64,000 nucleotides of DNA. Origin: Okeania sp. SIO1I7. GTDB taxonomy: Bacteria; Cyanobacteriota; Cyanobacteriia; Cyanobacteriales; Microcoleaceae. The notes below the pieces were generated by a model that was not told where the DNA came from, did no database searches, and saw nothing but the letters and a program-made list of their open reading frames with translations. The translations under genes were made by a program, and so were the position numbers. Positions 19,618 through 28,860 of this stretch are shown here, one piece after another. Within the stretch, counting starts at the first letter, position 1. Each line of letters opens with the position of its first letter. The stretch is taken from positions 1-64,000 of the forward strand of contig JAAHGF010000022.1 of the NCBI GenBank assembly GCA_010672585.1, read 5' to 3'.

Positions 19618-20169
19618 TATTGATATTAATAAAATAAAGGTTCAGAATCTTTTCTAGAGATGTCTAATCTTATCATCCATAATTACTTTATATTTTCTAT
19701 CTTTTTTCTTGGCATAAACTGTTTTTTTGACTACAAGATAGAGAAATATTTGATTTCTTTAGGGAAAAAAATAGGAACTTTCCTTCCAAAGTTCCTAGAT
19801 AAAAATTTATTTATTACCAATGCTCAAAATTATGATATAATTAGCGAAATTTGTTAGGCTATTCTTATCAAAACTTGTTAAAGATAGGTATGAGACTATG
19901 AATGTCAAGTGATTGTTAAAAAACAGACAAGTGTTAGCTTACATCAAGGTTAAGGGAGAAAGTGATGCGGTCGGAAAAATCCACGTTTAGCCAAATTAAA
20001 TTCTTTATTATTGCAGCGCACCGTAATGTGGAAGGTGCAATTTGAGGGTAGATTTCTAGGTTGACGAGGCATATCAGTTATCATTGCTACTCACAGTTTT
20101 TTCCACTCCAGGTATCCCCTACTCCCCTACTCCCTCAACCATTCCTATGCACCACCACCGAGGATTATT
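19618..20169. other. Upstream region of modBC
   Basis: 552 bases without a convincing frame. The part near modBC is AT-rich; a CTACTCCCCTACTCCC repeat lies at 20108-20135. A promoter for modBC is expected here, but I cannot point to an operator. Confidence 0.4.
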
Positions 20170-21000
20170 TTAGCGATGAACAATAGTTCCTACGTGTTCG
20201 CCATTCACTGCCGCAGCAATATTATCTGGGTCAAGACCATTAACAATCTGAACCTGGCTTATTTGTCGGGAATAATCAAGTAAATCTAACAAAATGCGTT
20301 CAAATGGTAAGCTAGCAAAATCACCTTTTCTCACTTCCTCTGTGGAAATTTCTGAGATAAAGTTTGCATCTTTATTGATATTAGGGTCTTGATCATAAAG
20401 TCCATTTACATCTTTAACCAAAGTTACACTTTGACACCCAAAACATTCTGCCAATAAAAATGCACCAGAGTCGCTACCATGAGGAGGAATGCGTCCAATA
20501 GCAGGAGGATGTTCCCATAATGAATATGGAGGAACTCCTGTAAAAATAACTCCAGGAACACTACGAATAAATAGGGGTAAAAGATGTCCGAAAACTTCTG
20601 GAGGAATGGCAACTACCCCGTATGGAGCTAACAATGCACCGAGAACGTGGGCATTCCCCAAAGCATCTGCTTGAGCGAGTTCTGCTAATACACCAGAAGG
20701 CATTCCCAGGTCTAAACCTATAGAGAAGACATGGCGAGTTCTAGCGCCTCCTCCTGTGCCAATAATTAGCTTTTTCGACTCTAACAAAGTTCCTAATGCG
20801 TCACGGACGGGATAAGTAGCACTTCGTCCTTTATCAAGAATGGAACGCCCTCCTATTTTAACTACATAAGTATCAGGAAGCATCCGAATAACTGGTGCTT
20901 CAGTGGATTTTTGTACCTCTTTGTCGAGTAAACTTTCTCGCATTAACAGGGAGTTGAGATGATGTCGGCGATCGCCATTGCCTTCTAATGCAGTTGTCAT
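20170..21000 (-). CDS. mosA: Molybdenum storage protein subunit, MosA-like
   Basis: 276 residues with the amino-acid-kinase fold of UMP kinase relatives: KIGGRSILDKG (about 48-58), IGTGGGARTRHVFSIGLDLG, the PPYSLWEHPPAIGRIPPHGSD loop region in two parts, LVKDVNGLYDQDP and a C-terminal IVNGL...GEHVGTIV. It resembles Azotobacter vinelandii MosA (KIGGR, ARHVFSVGLDLGLPVG, HVGTLI). In Azotobacter MosA and MosB form a hetero-hexamer that stores polyoxomolybdate at ATP cost. It follows a paralogous gene 204 bases upstream on the same strand and precedes modBC, supporting a molybdenum role. The A and B assignment is by motif similarity only; a different kinase-fold function cannot be excluded by eye. 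Confidence 0.78.
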   Translation of the reverse strand: MTTALEGNGDRRHHLNSLLMRESLLDKEVQKSTEAPVIRMLPDTYVVKIGGRSILDKGRSATYPVRDALGTLLESKKLIIGTGGGARTRHVFSIGLDLGMPSGVLAELAQADALGNAHVLGALLAPYGVVAIPPEVFGHLLPLFIRSVPGVIFTGVPPYSLWEHPPAIGRIPPHGSDSGAFLLAECFGCQSVTLVKDVNGLYDQDPNINKDANFISEISTEEVRKGDFASLPFERILLDLLDYSRQISQVQIVNGLDPDNIAAAVNGEHVGTIVHR

Positions 21001-21204
21001 AATAATTACCTATGTTCAGTTATCAGTTATTCAGTTATCAGTCATCGGTCATCAGTTATCAGTCATTAGTCATTAGTTATAGCACTTGGTATTTAGATAC
21101 CTGAGATTGCTAAATAGTGAAACTCAGCCAAAGATTACTTTTAACTTTTGACTTTTAACTTCTATTATTACTTTTGACTTTTGACTTTTGAATTTTAACT
21201 TCTA
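21001..21204. repeat. Short simple repeats between the two mos genes
   Basis: 204 bases of CAGTTATCAGTTAT-like and ACTTTTGACTTTTAACTT repeats. No promoter or terminator can be distinguished; the spacer is probably transcribed through. Confidence 0.5.
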
Positions 21205-22044
21205 TCAGTTATCAACATAAATTTCTGTGCCGATATCTTCACCATTAAGAGCACGAGTTAAGTTGCCTTTTACCAATCCATTAATGATGCGAATAGAACG
21301 GCGGTTCTTAGCAATTTCCATGAAGTCTAACACAGGACGTTCTACCACCACATCTTGTAAGTCTAACTCTTTTAATTCCTTCACCGAAATTCTTTTGATA
21401 AACTTAGCACTGGGATCTTTTTTCGGATCGGCAGTATATAACCCTTCCTCATCTTTGATGAAAATCATTGATTTTGCACCAAAAACTTCACTAACTAAAT
21501 AGGAACCAGTATCAGTTCTATGGGGAGGAATACGGCCAATTTTAGGATTTTCATGCCAAAATGTATAGGGAGGCATTCCAAAGAAAATCACAGCTCCTCT
21601 TTCTTTTAAATAGTGCGCCATTTGCCCAAACTGCACTGGTTCAATAAAAGGAATACCATACTTTGCTAGCAGATAATAAAGTATCCGAGCGTTTTGCATA
21701 CTCACAAAAGTTCCTAATACACTTAAAACTCCTGTGGGTAGTCCTAGATCTACTCCCACACTGTAAGCATGACGAGCGCGAGTACCTCCACCCGTACCAA
21801 GAATCATTTCATGGCTGCCTAAATTTTCAGCTATTTCTTCTATTAAAGGAAATACAGCAGCTTTACCTCTATCTATAAAGCTTTGTCCGCCAATTTTCAA
21901 TACATTTGCACTGGGTAAAATCTTAATCGGTGCTTCTTTTTCTGTTTCGGATAAAACTTGTTGGTTACTGAGGGAACCTGTTACTAAAGATTTACCTAAT
22001 TCCGAAAGTAATTGACTGTCTTTGACTGGAGTTTGCAGATTCAT
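21205..22044 (-). CDS. mosB: Molybdenum storage protein subunit, MosB-like
   Basis: 279 residues. LKIGGQSFIDRGKAAVFPL, GTGGGTRARHAYSVGVDLG, MPPYTFWHENPKIGRIPPH and FIKDEEGLYTADPKKD match Azotobacter MosB (IKIGGQSVIDRGRAAVYPL, FVKDEDGLYTANPK) closely. The C-terminus has IINGLVKGNLTRALNGEDIG, nearly the MosB sequence VVNGLVPGNLTRALAGEHVG. It is clearly paralogous to the next gene downstream (20170), and together they could build a mixed storage particle. Established knowledge: Mo storage protein is best known from Azotobacter and some other diazotrophs. Inferred: the pair buffers molybdate imported by ModA/ModBC for FeMo-co synthesis by the nif cluster on the same DNA. Confidence 0.82.
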   Translation of the reverse strand: MNLQTPVKDSQLLSELGKSLVTGSLSNQQVLSETEKEAPIKILPSANVLKIGGQSFIDRGKAAVFPLIEEIAENLGSHEMILGTGGGTRARHAYSVGVDLGLPTGVLSVLGTFVSMQNARILYYLLAKYGIPFIEPVQFGQMAHYLKERGAVIFFGMPPYTFWHENPKIGRIPPHRTDTGSYLVSEVFGAKSMIFIKDEEGLYTADPKKDPSAKFIKRISVKELKELDLQDVVVERPVLDFMEIAKNRRSIRIINGLVKGNLTRALNGEDIGTEIYVDN

Positions 22045-22078
22045 AAGTATTCAGTAATTGAGATTTAATTTTTTAGTC

Positions 22079-22180
22079 AGGACTTACGCAAATTGACTTT
22101 TAAGTCACCATCTGTAGGGGCGCCATTCGGAGCTTTGCGGAACGCAAATGGCATTCACCCTCACTAGATTTAGTGTCTCT
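22079..22180 (+). repeat. AGGACTTACGCA repeat, copy 1
   Basis: Starts AGGACTTACGCA and continues about 100 bases with TTCGGAGCTTTGCGGAACGC; a near-identical direct copy begins at 22466. The mosB promoter must lie between this repeat and 22044 or inside it. Confidence 0.7.
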
Positions 22181-22307
22181 GTGTAACTCCTGTTAGGAGT
22201 CGTGTAAAAATAACCTGAACAGTTTTTTTAATGGAAGCTATATTTCACAATTTATCCCAGATAAAATTTGTACAACTTATTTTTACATGGCTCCTTAGTG
22301 TTTGATT

Positions 22308-22626
22308 GTAAGCATTTCCTAGGTCATGCTGCGCAAACAGCTATTAGCGTTTCCGTTCCGGAATACTGCGCAAACAGCATTTAGCTTTTCCTGGGCCATT
22401 GTGCGCAAACATAAGTTTTAATTTTCTTTGGATACTAATTCCTCCTTCGGTGCGATAATGATCCCAGGACTTACGCAAATTCACCTTGAAAACGCCATAT
22501 GTAGGGGCGTCATTCGGAGCTTTGCGGAACGCAAATACCATTCGCCCTCACTGGATTTAGTGTCCGTCCGTTCCTGGAGCTAATAAATCATAGCTGATAG
22601 CTGATCGCTGACTGCTGAATGCTTAC
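22308..22626. repeat. Repeat family D (GTAAGCATT...AATGCTTAC) containing an AGGACTTACGCA copy
   Basis: Left end GTAAGCATTTCCT (22308), right end CTGAATGCTTAC (to 22626). It contains CTGCGCAAACAGC units and, at 22466-22563, a second AGGACTTACGCA copy. The right end overlaps the stop codon of the methyltransferase (22623-22625). Confidence 0.65.
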
Positions 22627-23420
22627 ATAAAAAAGCCTTCAAGGATGTAAGCTTCTTCTGATTCAATGGAGGTTTCCAAGCTATTAAATTTGGTTTTTGC
22701 CCAAATTTCTAATTCTGAGAGAACAGATTCTTTAACGGCTATTGGTGGATTAATTCCAGCTAATCCTGATTTTTGCTGCCAGCTATCAATAGATTGTTTC
22801 GGGGTATTATTTACTTGCCAACTGCTAACTTCAATAGGGTCAATTTTTGTTGAATTTCTGTCTAGAAATAGGTCGTTAAGTTGGCTATGTTTTTGTTCTT
22901 TTTGACGTTGCGATAACCCATGTTCTTGGAGAAGGTTGCGCATTTTTTTTCGCATTGTTTCTCTCACGCTATTCGGCTGTCTTTGAATTCTGCCCATGAG
23001 AAAAACTGCCCCTTGTCTGTGAGCTATACGAAAGCTTTCATTGACAATATGTTCTAGTTCAAGTAAGTGAATTGTTCGGGAACTAAAAATAACTTTCGTA
23101 CTACTATCAGGCACTGGCAAAACCTGATTAGCATCTGCTTGTTTTAACTTCCAATTTTGTTGTTTATTATCCAACTTTTGGCGGAATATGTCAAGCATTT
23201 GGTCGGAAATATCAAGCCCTAAATATTCACAGGATGACTGAATTAACCACTCTCCAATTATACCTGTTCCTGCACCAATTTCTACTATTAAATCATTGGG
23301 TTGTACTTGGGCGATCGCCAGTATTTTCTGAGCAATGGCATCACAAATTTCTGGGGATAATCCTGCTCGCGAATCGTAGCTTTCAGCTTGATAATCAAAA
23401 GGAGCATGGCTAATTTTCAC
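22623..23420 (-). CDS. Class I SAM-dependent methyltransferase
   Basis: 265 residues. A Rossmann methyltransferase core in the N-terminal half: motif I VEIGAGTGIIGEWL (about 45-58), an acidic strand end LGLDISDQML (about 67-77), motif SSRTIHLL (post-II). The C-terminal half has no motif I recognise. The substrate is unknown; small-molecule methyltransferases of the Methyltransf_11 type look like this. It is upstream of mosB on the same strand but 578 bases away, with repeats between, so no operon link is claimed. Its TAA stop lies inside the right end of a family D repeat. Confidence 0.75.
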   Translation of the reverse strand: MKISHAPFDYQAESYDSRAGLSPEICDAIAQKILAIAQVQPNDLIVEIGAGTGIIGEWLIQSSCEYLGLDISDQMLDIFRQKLDNKQQNWKLKQADANQVLPVPDSSTKVIFSSRTIHLLELEHIVNESFRIAHRQGAVFLMGRIQRQPNSVRETMRKKMRNLLQEHGLSQRQKEQKHSQLNDLFLDRNSTKIDPIEVSSWQVNNTPKQSIDSWQQKSGLAGINPPIAVKESVLSELEIWAKTKFNSLETSIESEEAYILEGFFM

Positions 23421-23712
23421 TGCTTCATTTTAGTTAAGTTTGGCATTTGTTTACTCTATTATTTTTTGGGAACAATTGCTCGACTCTTTAATAATTTATA
23501 ATATTTTATTTAGTTTATTTACAAATCTTTATTTGCCGTTAGGTGATGTCAAATTATGTTATGATAATTTTTTTTCTAGTTTTCAGGTTTCTTTACCCGG
23601 CAATAAAAGTTAGATAAATGTAACATTTTTGCAAATAATGGTAATAATTTTACACATAAAGATGTATCTAAATAGTTTATAAAAGAAATGTAATCTTTTT
23701 GGAGATATCTAA

Positions 23713-24045
23713 ATGAATAAGGAAAGTTTATTACAAGCTCTTAATGCTGCCATAGCAAAATATAAAGATGAGCCTACAGCAAGAGTTGTTTTTGGTCTGG
23801 CAAAACAGGTTTGGCAAATTGATTGGACTGTTGCTCCCTTTGATATCCTCAGCCACTATCTTGAGTTTGATATCTCCTACTTTTATCGGTTTATGTCAAT
23901 GGACAAAGGCGATGAGGCTGAAGAACAACAGTTACTTAAAGATTGGATAGAAAGTAGACATACTTTAGACAAAGAAGGTAAGAGACGACTACCTCAGTTA
24001 GCAGATGAACTAAATCAGTTACGAGTTGCAGCAAGAAACGCCTAA
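23713..24045 (+). CDS. Uncharacterised 110-residue protein
   Basis: I do not recognise a family. The protein is soluble, rich in Leu, Asp, Glu and Lys, predicted mainly helical, with a tryptophan pair (QVWQIDW) near residue 33 and a basic C-terminal helix (GKRRLPQLADELNQLRVAARN). TTTTTGGAGATATCTAA places a good ribosome-binding site before the ATG, and a strong terminator follows, so it looks like a real single-gene unit. The methyltransferase is divergent from it across a 292-base AT-rich spacer that should hold both promoters. Confidence 0.6.
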   Translation: MNKESLLQALNAAIAKYKDEPTARVVFGLAKQVWQIDWTVAPFDILSHYLEFDISYFYRFMSMDKGDEAEEQQLLKDWIESRHTLDKEGKRRLPQLADELNQLRVAARNA

Positions 24046-24064
24046 TTATATTGATTATATTAAA

Positions 24065-24108
24065 TAAAGGGGGGATTAATGATTTTTATTTGCAATCATA
24101 ATCCCCTT
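24065..24108 (+). terminator. Intrinsic terminator-like hairpin after the 110-residue gene
   Basis: GGGGGATTAATGATT pairs with AATCATAATCCCC over about 13 bases, followed by a short T-containing stretch. It sits 20 bases after the stop codon. Confidence 0.7.
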
Positions 24109-24237
24109 CTTTATCAATTATCAGTTATTAATTTTGTTGAGAAAAATTCACTGTCAAACTCTGTATTGTTAAATATTGACTATTTTCTCTCTGGAGTATC
24201 ATAGTTAAATCCTCTATCTAAATCTTATATTATCTTT

Positions 24238-24585
24238 ATGTCAGTCTTAGGAAAAGTCCTTTTTTTCTACACAATTTCCAATTCCTTTATGGTAATGGCT
24301 TGGTATTTACATTTAAAATTCTTGAATAATCATCCTTGGTATATTGCTTCAGTATTAAGTTGGTGTATTGCTTTCTTTGAATATTCACTTCTTATCCCTG
24401 CCAACCGGATTGGTTATCCTGAACTTGGCTTATCAAAATTGCAAATTATACAGATAGGAATGTCCTTAATTGCTTTTATTCCTTTTAGTTTCTTTGTGAT
24501 GCAAGAACCTATAAAAAAAGATTATATTTTGGCTTCTATTTGTTTATTAGGAGCGGTTTATTTTATCTTTCGCAATGTTCGCTAG
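24238..24585 (+). CDS. DUF486 / small DMT-superfamily membrane protein
   Basis: 115 residues forming four hydrophobic helices with short loops (FFYTISNSFMVMAWYLHLKF, IASVLSWCIAFFEYSLL, IIQIGMSLIAFIPFSFFVM, SICLLGAVYFIFR). The motif SWCIAFFEYSLLIPANRIG is characteristic of the DUF486 family of half-size drug/metabolite transporter-like proteins. The substrate is unknown. It stands alone on the plus strand between the 110-residue gene and a repeat field. Confidence 0.8.
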   Translation: MSVLGKVLFFYTISNSFMVMAWYLHLKFLNNHPWYIASVLSWCIAFFEYSLLIPANRIGYPELGLSKLQIIQIGMSLIAFIPFSFFVMQEPIKKDYILASICLLGAVYFIFRNVR

Positions 24586-24639
24586 ATAAATTATATTTTG
24601 ATTCTTTTATCAACCGAATAGAAGGTAAATATTTTTATT

Positions 24640-24836
24640 GACCGAATAATTAATAATTATTAATTAAATAATTCTGGTTAAAAGCCGACCCTTTCAAGGG
24701 GAAAAAAAGCGGTCGAGGAATGGATTGGTTTCCTAACCATATCCAATCGACTCCTGTGAAGAAATAATATTTCCTGATATTCAATTCCGTAACGGTTTTA
24801 ACCAGAGGTAATTATCCATTATCCATTATCCATTAA
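24640..24836 (-). repeat. Repeat family A, copy 4
   Basis: In this orientation it starts ACCGAATAATTAATAATTA and ends GAGGTAATTATCCATTATCC. Inner blocks are AAAGCGGTCGAGGAATGG, AGAAATAATATTTCCTG and CAATTCCGTAACGG. It is the reverse complement of copies 1 and 3. Confidence 0.8.
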
Positions 24837-24840
24837 TGAA

Positions 24841-25048
24841 AGGACTTACGCAAAGCATCTTTAACGAAGTCAGAAGTCAGAAGTCAAAATTCAGAAGTTA
24901 TTTTTGTAACGGGGATGCGTGAGCAACTCTCCAAAAATATTTCGCCTTAAAAGGCGGGGTGGCGCGGCCCAATTATTTTGATAAATTGTGTTTTTTGTAG
25001 GGGCAATTCATAAATTGTCCCTACAGGTAGTGTCTATGCGTAAGTCCT
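24841..25048. repeat. MITE-like element with perfect 12-bp AGGACTTACGCA inverted ends
   Basis: AGGACTTACGCA at 24841-24852 and TGCGTAAGTCCT at 25037-25048 are exact inverted repeats bounding 208 bases. Inside is a block with hairpin CGCCTTAAAAGGCG (24930-24988) that is nearly repeated at 30289-30347. No coding frame. Confidence 0.75.
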
Positions 25049-25064
25049 GATTTATTGAGTACTG

Positions 25065-25199
25065 TTCAATAATGAATAATGAATAATGAATAATGAATAA
25101 TTACCTCTCCTTGAAAAGAAGAGGATTGACAAAGAGATGAAAATTTTTATTTATTATCCCCTTAAAAGGGGAGGCTTTAAACCACAATTTTTCGGTAAT
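25065..25199 (+). repeat. Repeat family A, copy 5 (short form)
   Basis: Starts AATGAATAATGAATAATTAC, has ACCTCTCCTTGAAAAGAAG and CCCCTTAAAAGGGGAGG stems and ends TTTTTCGGTAA. It lacks the central block of the long form. Confidence 0.7.
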
Positions 25200-25334
25200 C
25201 GTTCTATTTTAGGTGTGAACGCTAAAGCTTATACGAGGCAATAGGTGACAATTAATTTGACGAATTATTTAGGGTTGGTAGAGAAAAATCATAATTATAA
25301 AAAAATTGTTAAATTAATTCCTAAATTCCCACAA

Positions 25335-25575
25335 AAAGTTTAATATGACATTATGTCAAAGTTAAATAAAACTGTCGAGCTTTTACCAATTTAATGGAGA
25401 ACCAGATTCTCTAACTGCCATTGCTGTCAAATTTTTGTTAGTCAACAATACCAACCAATAAAGTTTAATATGACAATATGTCAAAGTTAAATAAAACTGT
25501 CGGGCTGTTACCAATTTAATGGAGAACCAGATTCTCTAACTGCCATTGCTGTCAAATTTTTGTTAGTCAAAATAT
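25335..25575. repeat. Two tandem copies of a 125-bp unit
   Basis: AAAGTTTAATATGACA begins both copies (25335 and 25460), and both continue through TTTAATGGAGAACCAGATTC to TTGTTAGTCAA. Each contains a TGACAT/ATATGTCA palindrome. A 61-residue minus-strand frame here is spurious. From 25576 to 25970 there are CTGCGCAAACAGC units and the partial end of a family D repeat (GAAATGCTTAC, 25852-25862), then the upstream region of the oxidase gene. Confidence 0.7.
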
Positions 25576-25970
25576 AGCAGTTGCTTTTACTTTTAGGACG
25601 GGTGCATTCAACTAGCTCGCGGTCAGCTATTCCGTTTGTGATGCTGCGCAAACAGCTTTTTAATGAATGAAGCAAGCACTTGCTTAACTTCATACTACAT
25701 TTTTAAACAAAGAATTGAAGCACAAGAATAACCAGCTTAAATTGTCCACTAAAAGTAATAAAGCTGATAGCTGTTAACCTTTGCGTAGCATGACCTAGGA
25801 AAGTTCCGACCATAGGAGGCTAGCTGACCGCTGTTTGCGCAGCATTCTGGAGGAAATGCTTACTTTAGGACTTATGGAATAGTTGAAACCAGAGAATACC
25901 AATAATCAACTTTATTCCTTCTGCTATAGATATTTATTGTCCACAAAATTGAACTAGGAAAAATAATAAA

Positions 25971-27809
25971 ATGACCGAACAAAATGATCAAAAAAAAGCT
26001 TCAGAAAGCCAAGAATCGGAAAACCAAGAAAAAGGTATTTTGAGTGCACCACTAGGCAGACGAGCATTTTTAACCGGAGTAGTTCCAGGAGCAGGAATAA
26101 CAGCAGCTTCTTTTATGTTATTTAGTCCTACTCAAAATCAAACCCCTTTATTCGGCTTAAAGACCCCAAAAAGTGTACTAAAAAAATACTTTGTTGATGA
26201 ATTCTCCCAACCTGCAACTATTGCCAATGGTACTCCAGAAAGTCCAGCCGTACTCAGAGTTGCTCAGAAAGATATTGAGATTTTCGGTATAAATATACGT
26301 ACTGAATTTAGTCGTTGTTTCAACGGTGATGTCCCTGGGCCTACATTTAGGCTACAAGCGGGTGAGCAAGTAAATATTAAATTAGTTAATGCTTTAGCTC
26401 CGAATAACGCAGACTCTCCCGATACAGGTTGTCCAGGAACTATAGACAGACCCCGTTGTTTCAATACCACCAATTTACACTTTCATGGGTTTCATGTCTC
26501 CCCTATGAGTATTGCACCTAATGGAGATGTGGTCTCTGGTGGCAAAAATGATGATGTAGAAATCTCGTCTGATGATGTTCTCTACGAACTCGATCCATCT
26601 ACCACAGGGGGGTCTACTGAGCATCCCTATTGTGTTTATCTTCCCACATATCATGCTCCTGGAACCCATTGGTATCATCCCCATATGCACGGTTCAACTG
26701 CTATTCAAGTCATTGATGGCATGGCAGGTGCTTTAATTATCGAAGATCCTCCAGCAGACAAAATTGAAGTCGATCAAGATTTATTATGGATTATTCAAGA
26801 AATCATTGGTAATAACGATGGGCAAGTTTATTGTACTAAGACATCTGAAGAATTTACGGTTAATGGGCAATCACAACCCACCTTAACCATAAAACCTCAA
26901 GAATTGTGTCGTTGGCGTTTTATTAATGCGACTGCTACACCAAGAGGTTTTATGACCTTAAGATTCCAGAAAAAAAATAGCGATGGCAATTATGAAGATG
27001 TCACTACAGGAGTCTATCGAATTGCAGTTGATGGTATTAGTCATTATGGCCAAGCTCCAGAATTTATGGAATGTATGGAACTTTCTCCAGCGAATCGTGC
27101 TGACTTCTTAGTTAAGCTAGAAGAAGGGGAATACCGGGTCTTGAAAGATAAGTTTGCTGATGCTAAAGCTGCTAATAAATCAAGTACACCACAGACATTA
27201 GCTTATATTAATGTCACAGGTAGGCCCTTTTATTCTCCCAAAGATATTCCGAGCAAAATCCCAGGATGTTTCCCACCATATCTTCGACCCTTTGATACTT
27301 CAGCTCCAACTCCTGCGAAAAACATTTCTTTTGATGTTGACAAACAAAATGGTACATGTCCACCAACAGGTCAGACTCCAACAAGCTTTCAGGTTGATCA
27401 TAAAGTTTATGATCCCGAAGGTCTTGATGAAACAGTACAAAATGTTGACATTAACGGGGATGAAGTCTGGGAACTCACCAATACTACTGGTGCAGCACAC
27501 CCATTCCACATTCATGTTAATCCTTTCCAAGTAATTGAAATTAACGGTGTTCCCGTACCTAATCCAATTTGGTGGGATACCTTCTATATTCCTCCTAAGA
27601 GTGGTCAAACAAATGGTTCAATTAAAATTCGCCATCGTTTTGATAATTATCCTGGTAAATTCGTCTTCCACTGTCATGTTCTGATTCATGAAGACTTGGG
27701 AATGATGCAGAATGTTAACGTTAAGGGAACAGGAATTCCTCCTTGTGAACCTTCCTACACGACAGAGAGGTTTACCTGGAATCCCGAATCTTCCTCAACA
27801 AATGCCTAG
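25971..27809 (+). CDS. Tat-exported multicopper oxidase
   Basis: 612 residues. A twin-arginine signal (GRRAFLTGVVPGAG) at about 29-45 precedes a hydrophobic stretch. All four copper-binding motifs are present: LHFHGFH, HWYHPHMHG, HPFHIHVN and HCHVLIHEDLGMM, giving type 1, 2 and 3 sites with a methionine as probable axial ligand. Family members oxidise phenols, metals (Mn, Fe, Cu) or bilirubin-like compounds using O2 in the periplasm. The substrate cannot be read from the sequence. The single gene is 346 bases upstream of a secreted DNRLRE protein on the same strand. It lies between the mos/mod block and modA; I see no functional link to molybdenum. Confidence 0.88.
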   Translation: MTEQNDQKKASESQESENQEKGILSAPLGRRAFLTGVVPGAGITAASFMLFSPTQNQTPLFGLKTPKSVLKKYFVDEFSQPATIANGTPESPAVLRVAQKDIEIFGINIRTEFSRCFNGDVPGPTFRLQAGEQVNIKLVNALAPNNADSPDTGCPGTIDRPRCFNTTNLHFHGFHVSPMSIAPNGDVVSGGKNDDVEISSDDVLYELDPSTTGGSTEHPYCVYLPTYHAPGTHWYHPHMHGSTAIQVIDGMAGALIIEDPPADKIEVDQDLLWIIQEIIGNNDGQVYCTKTSEEFTVNGQSQPTLTIKPQELCRWRFINATATPRGFMTLRFQKKNSDGNYEDVTTGVYRIAVDGISHYGQAPEFMECMELSPANRADFLVKLEEGEYRVLKDKFADAKAANKSSTPQTLAYINVTGRPFYSPKDIPSKIPGCFPPYLRPFDTSAPTPAKNISFDVDKQNGTCPPTGQTPTSFQVDHKVYDPEGLDETVQNVDINGDEVWELTNTTGAAHPFHIHVNPFQVIEINGVPVPNPIWWDTFYIPPKSGQTNGSIKIRHRFDNYPGKFVFHCHVLIHEDLGMMQNVNVKGTGIPPCEPSYTTERFTWNPESSSTNA

Positions 27810-27883
27810 AAGCAATTGATGTTAGGATGGGTGAGACAGAAATGGGTATTCAATTAACCAGAAGCAATAAATCTGTCATCATC

Positions 27884-27985
27884 AGGACTTACGCACATCA
27901 AAACCAAGAAACCGGGTTTTGGCCTGTGATATTGTTGTTCAAACCACCAAATTTCCTTTATAAACCGGGTTTCTGCGTGAGTCCC
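27884..27985. repeat. AGGACTTACGCA-type MITE, 102 bp
   Basis: AGGACTTACGCA at the left and TGCGTGAGTCCC at the right form imperfect inverted ends. Inside, AAACCGGGTTT words at both ends form a second stem. The rest of 27810-28155 has no gene. Confidence 0.65.
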
Positions 27986-28155
27986 GATCATATAAAATCC
28001 GCATAATTAGTTATTCTAGTCATTGCGACTTGCTACGGTAACACCGTGGAAGGAAGCAATCTCATGGAAATGGGAGATTAGTTTCTATCGTCACAATGAC
28101 TACTATTCAACCGGATTCTATATCACCCATCTTTTCTCATATAGATTAAATTATA

Positions 28156-28860
28156 ATGACTAGACCCATTTTGAAAAAACTCCTTTTAATTGCGATCGCT
28201 ACTTTAGTTTCTTTAACGGTTATTCTGAAAGGATCGATCGCTCAAGAAATTCAAACCATTATTCCGAGTCAAGATAATACCATCATTGAAAGTGCTACGG
28301 GTGCTTTCAGTAATGGTCAAGGGCCAATATTGTTTGTGGGACGAACGAACCAACCCCAAAATAGTATCAGACGCGGGGTAATTTCTTTTGATATTGCTAA
28401 GGAGATTCCCAGAGGTTCTAAAATTACTTCTGTCACCCTACAATTAACACTCGAAAAAACTCCAGGTGGCGATCAATCTATTGAATTACATCGACTGCTG
28501 AGAAACTGGGGAGAAGGAATATCTTTTCATCCAGGTGGTAGGGGCGATCGCTCAACTGAAGGAGATGCTACTTGGATTCATAGTTTCTATGATAGTCAAT
28601 TCTGGTCAAATCCAGGAGGGGATTTTTCCGAGAGGGTTAGTGCAGTGACAACGGTGGGAGATAAAGGAGTTTATACTTGGGAATCTACTTCAGAAATGGT
28701 TGCCGATTTACAACAATGGTTAGATAATCCTGATGATAATTTTGGTTGGTTACTGTTAGGAAATGAAACTGTTTCAAAGACAGTAAAAGGATTTGCAAGT
28801 TCGGAAAATCCTGAACCATCGGCGCAACCACAATTGAGAGTTGTTTATGTTGAAAAGTAG
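28156..28860 (+). CDS. Secreted DNRLRE-domain protein
   Basis: 234 residues. A signal peptide (KKLLLIAIATLVSLTVIL, cleavage likely near Ala-Gln 29-30) is followed by one DNRLRE-like beta domain: TIIPSQDNTIIES near the start, RRGVISFDIAKEIPRGSKIT, RLLRNWGEG and a C-terminal LRVVYVEK. DNRLRE domains are extracellular beta-sandwich modules found in surface and degradative proteins; no enzyme domain is attached here. The function is unknown; a cell-surface or matrix role is an inference from the signal peptide. Confidence 0.75.
   Translation: MTRPILKKLLLIAIATLVSLTVILKGSIAQEIQTIIPSQDNTIIESATGAFSNGQGPILFVGRTNQPQNSIRRGVISFDIAKEIPRGSKITSVTLQLTLEKTPGGDQSIELHRLLRNWGEGISFHPGGRGDRSTEGDATWIHSFYDSQFWSNPGGDFSERVSAVTTVGDKGVYTWESTSEMVADLQQWLDNPDDNFGWLLLGNETVSKTVKGFASSENPEPSAQPQLRVVYVEK

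Noticed and set aside
20170-22044. UMP kinase (pyrH) annotation for the paired kinase-fold genes
   Set aside because: Bacteria carry one PyrH of about 240 residues; here two paralogues share long MosA/MosB motifs and lie beside modBC.
22344-22541. 65-residue frame upstream of mosB
   Set aside because: It runs through repeat family D and the AGGACTTACGCA copy.
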